Origin: CBIHON01 sp966211965
GTDB taxonomy: Bacteria > Pseudomonadota > Gammaproteobacteria > Burkholderiales > Burkholderiaceae_D
Assembly: GCA_966211965.1 (NCBI GenBank)
Contig: CBIHON010000082.1
Coordinates: 1 to 9,581, forward strand
Direction: 5' to 3'
DNA: 9,581 nt
The translations under genes and the position numbers were made by a program. This document shows, piece after piece, positions 1-7,563 of the stretch. Under the pieces are notes generated by a model. It was not told the DNA's origin, ran no database searches, and worked only from the letters and a program-made list of their open reading frames with translations. The first letter of the stretch is position 1. Each line of letters opens with the position of its first letter.

Positions 1-53
1 TCCGCTCCTCGGCCTGACCTTGACTCCGCACGGTCAGGCTAAAAATGCTCTAG
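1..53. repeat. Right half of a long palindromic dispersed repeat, cut by the window edge
   Basis: Positions 30-53 (beginning ACGGTCAGG, ending GCTCTAG) are the exact reverse complement of 9497-9520 at the other end of the window. The similarity continues imperfectly inward: GTCA and CAGGCC blocks are shared with one small gap. Positions 1-15 are identical, in direct orientation, to 9567-9581. The simplest reading is that both window ends lie in copies of the same element. The end of the window would show the left arm and centre, and the start would show part of the centre and the right arm. A composite would be about 123 bp and nearly palindromic. It lies 48 bp upstream of the first gene, so it is intergenic, as REP/BIME- or MITE-like elements usually are. 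No transposase is seen. Family unknown. Confidence 0.75.
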
Positions 54-101
54 TCCCCAGCAAAGCCCGAGTGCGTGGAGTGCTTCCTGTAAAGGGTCGA
101 A

Positions 102-3032
102 ATGTTCCGTGAGCGCATGCTTTTTCCTTTTTCAATCTCAGCCCTTGTTGCGCTGTTCCTGGGGCTCATTACCACCGCCATATTATTCGTAAGCGTCCGC
201 CATCTGGAGCACGACAGGACGCGTCTCGATTTTCAGCAACATGCCGAGTTGCGCGTCGCTGCGATTGCCGAGGGCTTGGTCAAGTCGGTGGAAGTGCTGC
301 AGACGATCAATCAATTTTTTGCCGCGGTCGAATCCGTGACACCGGAGCAGTTCCACATTTTTACCGCACCGTTGCTGGGGCGTTATCCGTACATCCAGAC
401 CTTGAGCTATCAGCGCATCCTTTCTGCGGGCGAGCGTTCGACTTATGAAGCGAGGATGCGAGAGACTTATCCCGACTTTGCCGTGACCGAAATGGCCGGC
501 GGCAAGCTGGTTGCGGCAGGCGACAGGGCGCGTTACAGCGTCGTTGAATATATCGAACCGAAGCAGGGGAATGAGACGGCGCTCGGACTGGACTTGCTGC
601 CTGAACTTTCCACTGCCAAAGCGATGCAACTGGCGGGAACTACGGTACTGGCATCGTCCGCCGGCCTGACCCGGTTCGTGCAGGAAAACATCATGCAATC
701 CGGTTTTGCCATCACGATCCCGCTCTATCGGCGCGAGACGGCGGTCGGTGGTGACGAAGCACACCGGTTCGCTGCCATCGGAAATGCGACAGCGGTATTG
801 CGCGCGGGTGACTTGGTCAATCAGGTTCTGGCCGCCGGGGGATTTTTACATCGTACCGACATCGATGTCAGCTTGTACGCCGGCGACACGCTGGATGAGC
901 GCGATCTGGTGTTTCATACGGGGGCGGGGACGCGTTCCAAATCCGATGATGGATGGCTGCCGCAGTGGCTGCTATGGGATCGAATCGACAGCGTCTCGAA
1001 AACCCTCGAGATTGGCGGCAGACCTGGGCACCTCCGTATTTCTGCGGCACCGGTCCTGTTTACGGAAAATCATACCGGCTCGCTTTTCGTACTGATCATC
1101 GGCGTTTTGTCGAGCATCTTGACCGGTATGCGGTTGCAGGGACAGGCTTCGGGCGTGCAGCGTATCCGCCGTCGCGCCGATGAGCGTCTCATGGAGCGGC
1201 ACGCCGGCAAGGTGCCGGATTGCGATGACAAGGCCGCACGCGTTCGCTACGAAGCCGAACTGGAATTTCATGCCAATCACGATACCTTGACCGGACTCGC
1301 CAGCTCCAATTTGCTGGACGATCGATTGGGCCAGGCGCTTGCCTATGCCGAGCGCTACGGCCATCAAGTCTGGATTGTCTGCATCGATCTGGACCGCTTC
1401 AAGTTCGTCAACGATACGCTGGGGCACAAGTCCGGCGACCTGGTTCTAAGGCTGGTGTCCGAGCGTTTGCAGAACGCAGTGAGGGAAATGGATACGGTGG
1501 CTCGCCTCGGCGGTGACAAATTTGTCCTGGTCTTGTCGGAGGCGAGCGATGAAAAACTATCGTCAACCGCGGTGCAGCGCTTGATGGATGCCGTCGCGCC
1601 GCCGTTCCGCCTGGAGGGATATGAGTTTTTCCTAACATGCAGCATTGGCATTGCCATCTATCCGGCCGACGGCGCCGATCCGGAAACGCTCATCAAACAC
1701 GCCGATATCGCCATGTATCGGGCCAAGGAATTGAGGGGTAATAATTTTCAATTTTATACGGAGGGCATGAATGCGCGAGCGCTGGAGCGGTTGCGGATCG
1801 AAGGGGCATTGCGTACGGCCCTGGAGCGCAATGAGTTCCTGTTGCACTACCAGCCTCAGGTGGATTTGCGCACTGGCCGGGTGGTCGGCATGGAAGCGCT
1901 GCTGCGCTGGCAGCATCCGGAACTGGGCATGATCCCCCCGGTGCGCTTCATCGGATTGGCCGAAGAAATCGGTTTGATCGTGCCGATCGGAGCATGGGTG
2001 ATGCGTGCTGCCTGTATTCAGAACAAAGCATGGCAGGATGCCGGCCTCGGGCATTTACGCGTCGCGGTCAATCTTTCGGCGCGCCAGTTCTATCAGGAGA
2101 ATCTGGTGGCTTCGGTCGCGGCAATGCTGGAGGAGACCGGGCTGGAACCGGCGTTCCTGGAGATCGAGCTGACCGAAAGCATGGTGATGACGGATGTCGA
2201 GCGCACCATCGGCATTTTGCGCGGTCTCAAGGAGCTTGGGGTGCATCTGTCCATCGACGATTTCGGCACCGGTTATTCGAGTTTGTCCTACCTCAAGCGT
2301 TTCCCGATCGATCTGCTCAAGATAGACCAGTCTTTTGTACGCGACATCACGATCGATCCGGATGATGCCGCCATCGTGACCTCGATCATCTCGTTGGCAC
2401 ATAGCCTGCGGCTGTGCGTGACGGCGGAAGGGGTGGAAACCGCCGCACAACTGGCTTACCTGCAGCGTCATGGCTGCGATTTGATACAAGGCTATTACTT
2501 CAGCACGCCGATGCCGGCCAGCGGATTCGCGCAGTTGCTGCGGCAAGGGAAATGCCTCCTGGCGAATTCGCTCCTGGAAAAGGAGGGGCGCGAGACCTTG
2601 CTGATTGTCGACGATGAATCAAATATTTTGAGCGCGTTGAAGCGCCTGCTGCATAAGGATGGCTATCACATCCTGACGGCGCAAACACCAACCGAGGCGC
2701 TGGAACTGCTGGCGCTGCACGACGTGCAGGTCGTCGTCAGCGACCAGCGCATGCCGTCGATCAGCGGCATCGAATTTCTGAGCAAGGTGAAGGAGCTGCA
2801 TCCGGATATCGTCCGCATCATTCTCTCCGGCTATGCCGAGTTGGAGGCGGTCATCGACGCCATCAATCATGGCGCCGCCTATCGCTTCTTCACCAAGCCG
2901 TGGGACGACGAGGTCTTGCGCAGCAATATCCGCGGCGCATTCCGGCATTATTGGCTGCAGCGGGGCGCGCAACGCCCTGCCAGCCCGAACGATACGATTC
3001 CGGTTCCGGTGCGCTATGAGGCTGTTGGCTGA
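102..3032 (+). CDS. Membrane-anchored CHASE-GGDEF(degenerate)-EAL-REC c-di-GMP signalling protein, probable phosphodiesterase
   Basis: This 976-residue protein probably senses an extracytoplasmic signal and hydrolyses c-di-GMP at the inner face of the membrane. In order it has a TM helix (about 8-31), a periplasmic CHASE-like domain (about 75-250), a second TM helix (about 327-343), a short charged linker, and GGDEF (about 387-545). EAL (about 565-815) and a C-terminal receiver (about 831-955) follow. The GGDEF signature reads GGDKF (470-474), with Lys473 in place of the usual Glu, so cyclase activity is doubtful. Asp429 and a correctly placed RxxD inhibitory site (461-464) remain. EAL looks active: E598-A-L, N657, E689 of ELTES, D719-D720 of DDFGTG, K740, D742, E776 and Q796 are present. 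The receiver keeps D837/D838, phospho-acceptor D881, S909 and K932, and resembles RpfG/HupR-type receivers. A C-terminal receiver after EAL is unusual. The start has a weak AAGGG ribosome site (91-95); Met6 is an alternative. Domain calls are firm; net activity is inferred. Confidence 0.93.
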   Translation: MFRERMLFPFSISALVALFLGLITTAILFVSVRHLEHDRTRLDFQQHAELRVAAIAEGLVKSVEVLQTINQFFAAVESVTPEQFHIFTAPLLGRYPYIQTLSYQRILSAGERSTYEARMRETYPDFAVTEMAGGKLVAAGDRARYSVVEYIEPKQGNETALGLDLLPELSTAKAMQLAGTTVLASSAGLTRFVQENIMQSGFAITIPLYRRETAVGGDEAHRFAAIGNATAVLRAGDLVNQVLAAGGFLHRTDIDVSLYAGDTLDERDLVFHTGAGTRSKSDDGWLPQWLLWDRIDSVSKTLEIGGRPGHLRISAAPVLFTENHTGSLFVLIIGVLSSILTGMRLQGQASGVQRIRRRADERLMERHAGKVPDCDDKAARVRYEAELEFHANHDTLTGLASSNLLDDRLGQALAYAERYGHQVWIVCIDLDRFKFVNDTLGHKSGDLVLRLVSERLQNAVREMDTVARLGGDKFVLVLSEASDEKLSSTAVQRLMDAVAPPFRLEGYEFFLTCSIGIAIYPADGADPETLIKHADIAMYRAKELRGNNFQFYTEGMNARALERLRIEGALRTALERNEFLLHYQPQVDLRTGRVVGMEALLRWQHPELGMIPPVRFIGLAEEIGLIVPIGAWVMRAACIQNKAWQDAGLGHLRVAVNLSARQFYQENLVASVAAMLEETGLEPAFLEIELTESMVMTDVERTIGILRGLKELGVHLSIDDFGTGYSSLSYLKRFPIDLLKIDQSFVRDITIDPDDAAIVTSIISLAHSLRLCVTAEGVETAAQLAYLQRHGCDLIQGYYFSTPMPASGFAQLLRQGKCLLANSLLEKEGRETLLIVDDESNILSALKRLLHKDGYHILTAQTPTEALELLALHDVQVVVSDQRMPSISGIEFLSKVKELHPDIVRIILSGYAELEAVIDAINHGAAYRFFTKPWDDEVLRSNIRGAFRHYWLQRGAQRPASPNDTIPVPVRYEAVG

Positions 3033-3062
3033 TATGCGATAAAGTGATGTCCTGCCGGAGAG

Positions 3063-3091
3063 GGGGCGGTGCGTCGACACCGCCCCTTTTT
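3063..3091 (+). terminator. Rho-independent terminator after the GGDEF-EAL-REC gene
   Basis: A perfect 9-bp GC-rich stem pairs GGGGCGGTG (3063-3071) with CACCGCCCC (3078-3086) around a 6-nt loop. Five T residues (3087-3091) follow immediately. It begins 30 bp after the stop codon of the c-di-GMP protein and isolates that gene from aceA. Confidence 0.9.
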
Positions 3092-3203
3092 CATTTGAGG
3101 ATGCCTGACGAGTACGTCGAAGGGAATCTGGCTTTCGACAAGACTTCGTGCTTCCTTTTTTGCTTCAATTTTCCTGCGTCGGTCAAGAGCGCTTGCGTGC
3201 TAT

Positions 3204-3264
3204 TTTTTCACCATTTCTTGGATATTTTTCACGACTCGGAAATCAGATTTTGCATGGTGAAAAA
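3204..3264. repeat. 11-bp inverted repeat upstream of aceA
   Basis: TTTTTCACCAT at 3204-3214 is exactly complementary, in reverse, to ATGGTGAAAAA at 3254-3264, with 39 bp between the arms. A partial TTTTTCAC lies in between at 3225-3232. The spacing is too long and the arms too AT-rich for a convincing terminator. It could be a pair of binding sites for a looping regulator or a weak RNA stem. Function unknown. Confidence 0.5.
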
Positions 3265-3373
3265 TAATGGTGCGGAGCCCTCAGGCTTCTATTTCATTTT
3301 GAGGAATATAATTCCGTATCGCGAAAAATTTTACTTAAGTGTTTGAAAAATATGGATTTAATTTTGGTTATAT

Positions 3374-3387
3374 GTCTTATATAAGAC
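3374..3387. promoter_or_regulatory. Perfect 14-bp palindrome GTCTTATATAAGAC, candidate operator of aceA
   Basis: GTCTTATATAAGAC is fully self-complementary, without a spacer, and lies 87 bp before the aceA start in AT-rich DNA. The size and symmetry fit an operator for a dimeric regulator. The right half (TATAAG, 3380-3385) also resembles a sigma-70 -10 hexamer, so binding there could block transcription. I see no good -35 element at 17 bp from it; TTGAAA at 3343-3348 is the nearest candidate but is poorly spaced. The regulator is not encoded in the window and cannot be named from sequence. Confidence 0.5.
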
Positions 3388-3462
3388 CTTGCTGCTCTGC
3401 AAAAAATCGCATAAGATTCACTCATCGGGTTTCATTTTGATTTTAATTTTTTTGTTTAACAC

Positions 3463-3467
3463 AGGAG
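3463..3467 (+). promoter_or_regulatory. Strong ribosome binding site of aceA
   Basis: AGGAG sits 7 nt before the ATG at 3475 and follows a T-rich, probably unstructured leader. It fixes the start of isocitrate lyase and implies efficient translation, as expected for an abundant metabolic enzyme. Confidence 0.8.
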
Positions 3468-3474
3468 AACGACC

Positions 3475-4776
<1,302 letters not shown>

Positions 4777-4836
4777 TCGTTTTGTTTTGCTGCAGTACCG
4801 GATCGGAGCGGCCGAAACGCCCTCCCGATAAGAGAG

Positions 4837-4868
4837 AAAACCGCACCTCACGAGGGTGCGGTTTTTTT
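4837..4868 (+). terminator. Rho-independent terminator after aceA
   Basis: The stem CCGCACC (4841-4847) pairs with GGTGCGG (4855-4861), plus one T-G wobble, around a short loop. It is preceded by AAAA and followed by seven T residues (4862-4868). It begins 60 bp after the aceA stop and separates aceA from modA. Confidence 0.9.
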
Positions 4869-4873
4869 ATTTT

Positions 4874-4882
4874 CGTTATATT
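4874..4882 (+). promoter_or_regulatory. Possible modA promoter -10 / ModE-like half site
   Basis: CGTTATAT at 4874-4881 resembles half of the ModE operator known from E. coli (inverted TATA-type half sites, ending ATAACG on the other side). It also contains a good -10 hexamer, TATATT (4877-4882). It lies just after the aceA terminator and about 31 bp before the modA start. The second half site is not well conserved here and no clear -35 is visible, because the terminator stem occupies that position. Molybdate control by ModE would be typical of modA, but this is only suggestive. Confidence 0.3.
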
Positions 4883-4912
4883 CTCTCGGGTATTTCAGAG
4901 CGAAGGTTACGC

Positions 4913-5692
4913 ATGTCTGGTTTTTCACGGCGCTTGGCGCTCATCACGTTGGGCATCGCAGCGTTGCTGGCGTCCGGCGCTTCGGCCGCTCCGCTGTTGC
5001 AGGTCGCTGCCGCGGCCGACCTCGCCAATTGCATCGGCGAACTCAATGAAGCATTCTCAAAAGCCGAAGGCGGTGCCGACATCAAGGCGAGCATTGGTTC
5101 TTCCGGTAATTTTTTTGCGCAAATCAAAAATGGCGCGCCCTATGATGTCTTTCTCTCGGCCGATACCCAGTACCCAAATGAGTTGGTGAAAGCCGGCCGG
5201 GCCGATGGCGCGAGCCTGACCGTGTATGCGCATGGGCAGTTGATGATGTGGAGCAGCGACCCGGCGCTGGACGCCGGCATCGGCTTGCGCCTGTTGTCCG
5301 ACCCACGCGTACTGCGCATTGCGCTCGCCAATCCAGAAGTCGCGCCCTATGGCCGTGCGGCGAAGGCGGCGCTGGAGCGTGCCGGTCTGTGGGAAACGCT
5401 CAAGCCGAAACTGGTGTTCGGCGAAAACGTCGCACAGACCGCGCAATTCATCGAGACCGGCAATGCACAAGTCGGTTTCGTCGGTGCTGCCCATATCAGG
5501 AACAGCGCCGTAAAGGCACGGGCATGGCCGCTCCCGGCCGAGTTGTATCCGCTGATCGAGCAGGGTGGCATCGTCACGGCCAAAGGCCGTGCCAATCCGC
5601 TCGCGTCGAAATATCTCCATTTCCTGAGCAGCAGCGCGGGCCGTGCGATTCTGCGCAAATATGGTTTTGCGCTGCCTGAGGCGCGGCCTTGA
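4913..5692 (+). CDS. modA: Molybdate ABC transporter, periplasmic substrate-binding protein
   Basis: ModA captures molybdate (and tungstate) in the periplasm and delivers it to the ModB permease. I start it at the ATG at 4913 (259 residues). This gives a GAAGG ribosome site 6 nt upstream and a clean signal peptide: SRR at 5-7, a hydrophobic core, and cleavage likely after Ala25 in ASA-AP. A longer frame opening at 4856 would begin inside the aceA terminator and is rejected. The mature protein opens with VAAAADL (31-37), then GSSGN, APYDVFLSAD, PEVAPYGRAA and ENVAQTAQFIETG, all typical of the ModA family. The first oxyanion-loop serine usually found near residue 35 is Ala here, while the GSSGN serines are kept. 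The gene overlaps modB by 4 bp. No modC follows. Identity is firm; anion preference is inferred. Confidence 0.93.
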   Translation: MSGFSRRLALITLGIAALLASGASAAPLLQVAAAADLANCIGELNEAFSKAEGGADIKASIGSSGNFFAQIKNGAPYDVFLSADTQYPNELVKAGRADGASLTVYAHGQLMMWSSDPALDAGIGLRLLSDPRVLRIALANPEVAPYGRAAKAALERAGLWETLKPKLVFGENVAQTAQFIETGNAQVGFVGAAHIRNSAVKARAWPLPAELYPLIEQGGIVTAKGRANPLASKYLHFLSSSAGRAILRKYGFALPEARP

Positions 5693-6420
5693 GCGCCAGT
5701 TTGATCACGCCCGTATGGTGCCTGCCGGCGGACCTCTGGGCCGCTCTGGTGCTGACTTTGCGTCTGGCGGCGGTTTCCACCGCGCTGTTGATGCTGGCCG
5801 CGCTGCCGCTCGGATGGTGGCTTGCATTCACGCGTGTGCGGTGGGCGATGCTGGTGGAAGTCGTGATGTCGATGCCATTGGTTTTGCCGCCGACGGTCAT
5901 CGGCTTTTATTTGCTGGTACTGCTGTCGCCGCAGTATGCGTTTGGCGCCTGGTGGCAACTGGCTTTCGGACAGCCGTTGCCGTTCTCGTTTGCCGGATTG
6001 GTGGTCGGCTCTTGCGCCTATAGCCTGCCGTTTGCATTGCAGCCAGTTGTCGCCGCCTTTCGCATGCTGCGAGTGGAAACCGCGCAGGCCGCGTATTCGC
6101 TCGGCATGACGCGCTGGCAGGCCTTCATCCATATTCTGCTGCCGCTGGCAAAGTCGGGCGTGTATTCGGGGGCGGTCCTGGCGTTTGCGCATACCATCGG
6201 CGAGTTCGGCGTCGTCTTGATGTTGGGTGGAAACATTCCCGGCGTTACCCGTGTTGCGTCGATCGCCCTGTACGACGAGGCGCAAAAACTGAATTATCCT
6301 GACGCGCACGGCTTCGCGTTGCTATTGCTGGCGCTCTCGTTCGTGCTGTTGTGCGCGACTACGCTATTGCAAAAAAGACAGGAGAGGTGGCGTCGGACTT
6401 CGCAATTCCTTGGTAAATGA
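5689..6420 (+). CDS. modB: Molybdate ABC transporter, inner-membrane permease
   Basis: ModB forms the membrane channel of the molybdate importer, normally as a dimer with two ModC ATPases. The 243-residue protein is strongly hydrophobic, with about five or six TM helices. It carries the ABC-permease EAA loop at about 130-153 (ETAQAAYSLGMTRWQAF), which contacts the ATPase. It also has the family blocks SMPLVLPPTVIGFYLL and HTIGEFGVVLMLGG. The start is a TTG whose last two bases form part of the modA stop (TTGA overlap), with TGAGG about 7 nt upstream. This points to translational coupling. The usual third gene, modC, is not downstream: a gap of about 130 bp and then rlmJ follow. The EAA loop looks intact, so a ModC encoded elsewhere probably serves it. 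Confidence 0.93.
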   Translation: MSASLITPVWCLPADLWAALVLTLRLAAVSTALLMLAALPLGWWLAFTRVRWAMLVEVVMSMPLVLPPTVIGFYLLVLLSPQYAFGAWWQLAFGQPLPFSFAGLVVGSCAYSLPFALQPVVAAFRMLRVETAQAAYSLGMTRWQAFIHILLPLAKSGVYSGAVLAFAHTIGEFGVVLMLGGNIPGVTRVASIALYDEAQKLNYPDAHGFALLLLALSFVLLCATTLLQKRQERWRRTSQFLGK

Positions 6421-6541
6421 GGGCCGGGACTTGTCATGCCTTGCGCAAATTGTGGCCGTGCAAGGTATAGAATGCGAAGTTGCGATTGAATCCTGATCCT
6501 CTGCCGGCAGATTCCGCTGCCTTTTCCATTCATTTACCAAG
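6409..6541. repeat. 12-bp perfect inverted repeat bracketing the modB-rlmJ gap, with nested palindromes
   Basis: CTTGGTAAATGA (6409-6420, the last codons and stop of modB) is repeated exactly in inverted orientation as TCATTTACCAAG (6530-6541), 109 bp away and just before the rlmJ start. Inside lie the arms CCTTGC/GCAAGG (6439-6444 and 6460-6465) and a 12-bp palindrome TCTGCCGGCAGA (6500-6511). No T-tract follows, so this is not an ordinary terminator. It could fold as a branched RNA or mark an inserted or invertible segment. The function is not known. Confidence 0.6.
6466..6473 (+). promoter_or_regulatory. Tentative -10 element for rlmJ
   Basis: TATAGAAT at 6466-6473 resembles a sigma-70 -10 region about 80 bp before rlmJ. 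TTGCGC (6441-6446) is a possible -35 but with a long 19-bp spacer. It is offered because rlmJ has no obvious co-transcription partner in function; readthrough from modB is equally possible. Confidence 0.25.
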
Positions 6542-6553
6542 ATAGATTTCCCT

Positions 6554-7471
6554 ATGCTGAGTTACCGCCACGCCTTCCATGCGGGCAATCACGCCGACGT
6601 ACTCAAGCACCTCGTTACCATCCAGTTGCTGCGCTACCTCAATCAAAAAGATACGCCCTACATGTACATCGACACCCACGCCGGGGCCGGTTTGTACGCG
6701 TTGGATGGCAACTATGCGGCCAAGAACGCCGAGTATGAAACCGGCATCAGCCGGCTGTGGGAGCGCAAGGATTTGCCGCCCGCGCTGGCAGAGTACGTGC
6801 AGCTTATCAAGACGCTCAATCCGAGCGGCAAGATGCGCTACTACCCCGGCTCGCCGTACTGTGCCGACAAAGCCGCGCGCGAGCAAGACCGCTTGCGTCT
6901 GTTCGAATTGCATCCGAGCGATGCCAAGATCCTGCAAGACAATTTTCACAAACTTGAAGCACACGCCGCTGCGCAAGGGATACGCCCCGCGACACGCGGC
7001 AAGCGCGTGATGATTCAGCAAGCCGACGGCTTCCTTGGATTGAAAGCCTTGCTGCCGCCGCCGTCGCGACGCGGACTGATTTTGATCGATCCTCCCTATG
7101 AAGATAAGACCGATTACCGGCGCGTCAAGGATACCTTGGCCGATGCGTTGACCCGCTTCGCCACCGGCACGTATGCAGTCTGGTATCCGGTCTTGCAACG
7201 CATGGAATCGCGCCAACTGCCCGACAAGCTCAAACGCCTGCCCGCGAATGGCTGGCTCAACGTCACACTGTCGATCAGCACGCCGTCGCCCGATGGCTTC
7301 GGTTTGCATAGCAGCGGCATGTTCGTGATCAATCCGCCCTGGACCTTGGAACCCTTGCTGCGCGATCTGATGCCTTACCTTGTGACGGTGCTGGGTCGGG
7401 ATGCCGGGGCCGGCTTTACGCTCGAATCCGGCCAGACGGTGGCCCCTTCATCGGGAACGCGCAGGGTTTGA
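6554..7471 (+). CDS. rlmJ: 23S rRNA (adenine(2030)-N6)-methyltransferase RlmJ
   Basis: RlmJ uses S-adenosylmethionine to methylate N6 of A2030 in 23S rRNA before or during large-subunit assembly. The N-terminus MLSYRHAFHAGNHADVLK is the family signature and carries Tyr4, His6 and Lys18, residues known to matter in E. coli RlmJ. DTHAGAG (40-46) forms the SAM-binding loop. DPPYE (179-183) is the N6-adenine methyltransferase catalytic motif, with Asp179 as the probable counterpart of E. coli Asp164. At 305 residues it is about 25 longer than the E. coli enzyme (280). Part of the excess is a low-complexity C-terminal tail (GAGFTLESGQTVAPSSGTRR). The ATG at 6554 begins the signature exactly, so the start is secure even though the Shine-Dalgarno sequence is poor. 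Confidence 0.96.
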   Translation: MLSYRHAFHAGNHADVLKHLVTIQLLRYLNQKDTPYMYIDTHAGAGLYALDGNYAAKNAEYETGISRLWERKDLPPALAEYVQLIKTLNPSGKMRYYPGSPYCADKAAREQDRLRLFELHPSDAKILQDNFHKLEAHAAAQGIRPATRGKRVMIQQADGFLGLKALLPPPSRRGLILIDPPYEDKTDYRRVKDTLADALTRFATGTYAVWYPVLQRMESRQLPDKLKRLPANGWLNVTLSISTPSPDGFGLHSSGMFVINPPWTLEPLLRDLMPYLVTVLGRDAGAGFTLESGQTVAPSSGTRRV

Positions 7472-7481
7472 TTTGCCCGTC

Positions 7482-7509
7482 TTGCTTCAGGAAATGCGTA
7501 GAGTAGAAT
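7482..7509 (+). promoter_or_regulatory. Candidate sigma-70 promoter of the EAL-HDOD gene
   Basis: TTGCTT (7482-7487) and TAGAAT (7504-7509) are separated by 16 bp, which is acceptable sigma-70 architecture. They sit in the 92-bp gap between rlmJ and the EAL-HDOD start. The -10 lies inside AGAATT-G-AATTCT (7505 onward to 7517 on the right), a symmetric sequence that could serve as an operator. Both points are pattern reading only. Confidence 0.4.
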
Positions 7510-7563
7510 TGAATTCTCTTACGCAACTTTTGCGAAAGGCGCTTTGAGCGATCAAGAGCCGGC

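Larger units (their letters stand above)
3092..3474 (+). other. AT-rich intergenic region and leader upstream of isocitrate lyase gene
   Basis: About 380 bp with no credible gene, clearly richer in A and T than the flanking coding DNA. It holds an 11-bp inverted repeat (TTTTTCACCAT at 3204-3214 and its complement at 3254-3264), a third TTTTTCAC copy at 3225-3232, and the perfect palindrome at 3374-3387. A T-rich untranslated stretch (about 3428-3457) lies just before the aceA ribosome site. A 100-codon frame starting at 3044 runs through the terminator, has no recognisable domain, and is not accepted as a gene. The region most likely carries the aceA promoter and its regulatory sites, which fits a carbon-source-controlled gene. 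Confidence 0.6.

Noticed and set aside
3044..3346. 100-codon plus-strand frame after the c-di-GMP gene
   Set aside because: It runs through a strong terminator hairpin into AT-rich non-coding DNA, has no good ribosome site, and shows no domain or coherent composition.
4856..4912. Upstream extension of modA by 19 codons
   Set aside because: The extended start lies inside the aceA terminator stem and would put a non-signal segment ahead of a good signal peptide; the ATG at 4913 has a ribosome site.
5347..6309. 320-codon minus-strand frame opposite modA/modB
   Set aside because: Spans the modA-modB junction in antisense, is rich in Arg, Gln and His as typical of GC-rich shadows, and conflicts with two well-identified genes.
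6439..6465. CCTTGC/GCAAGG hairpin after modB as a terminator
   Set aside because: The stem is only 6 bp with a 15-nt loop and no following T-tract, so it is not supported as a Rho-independent terminator.
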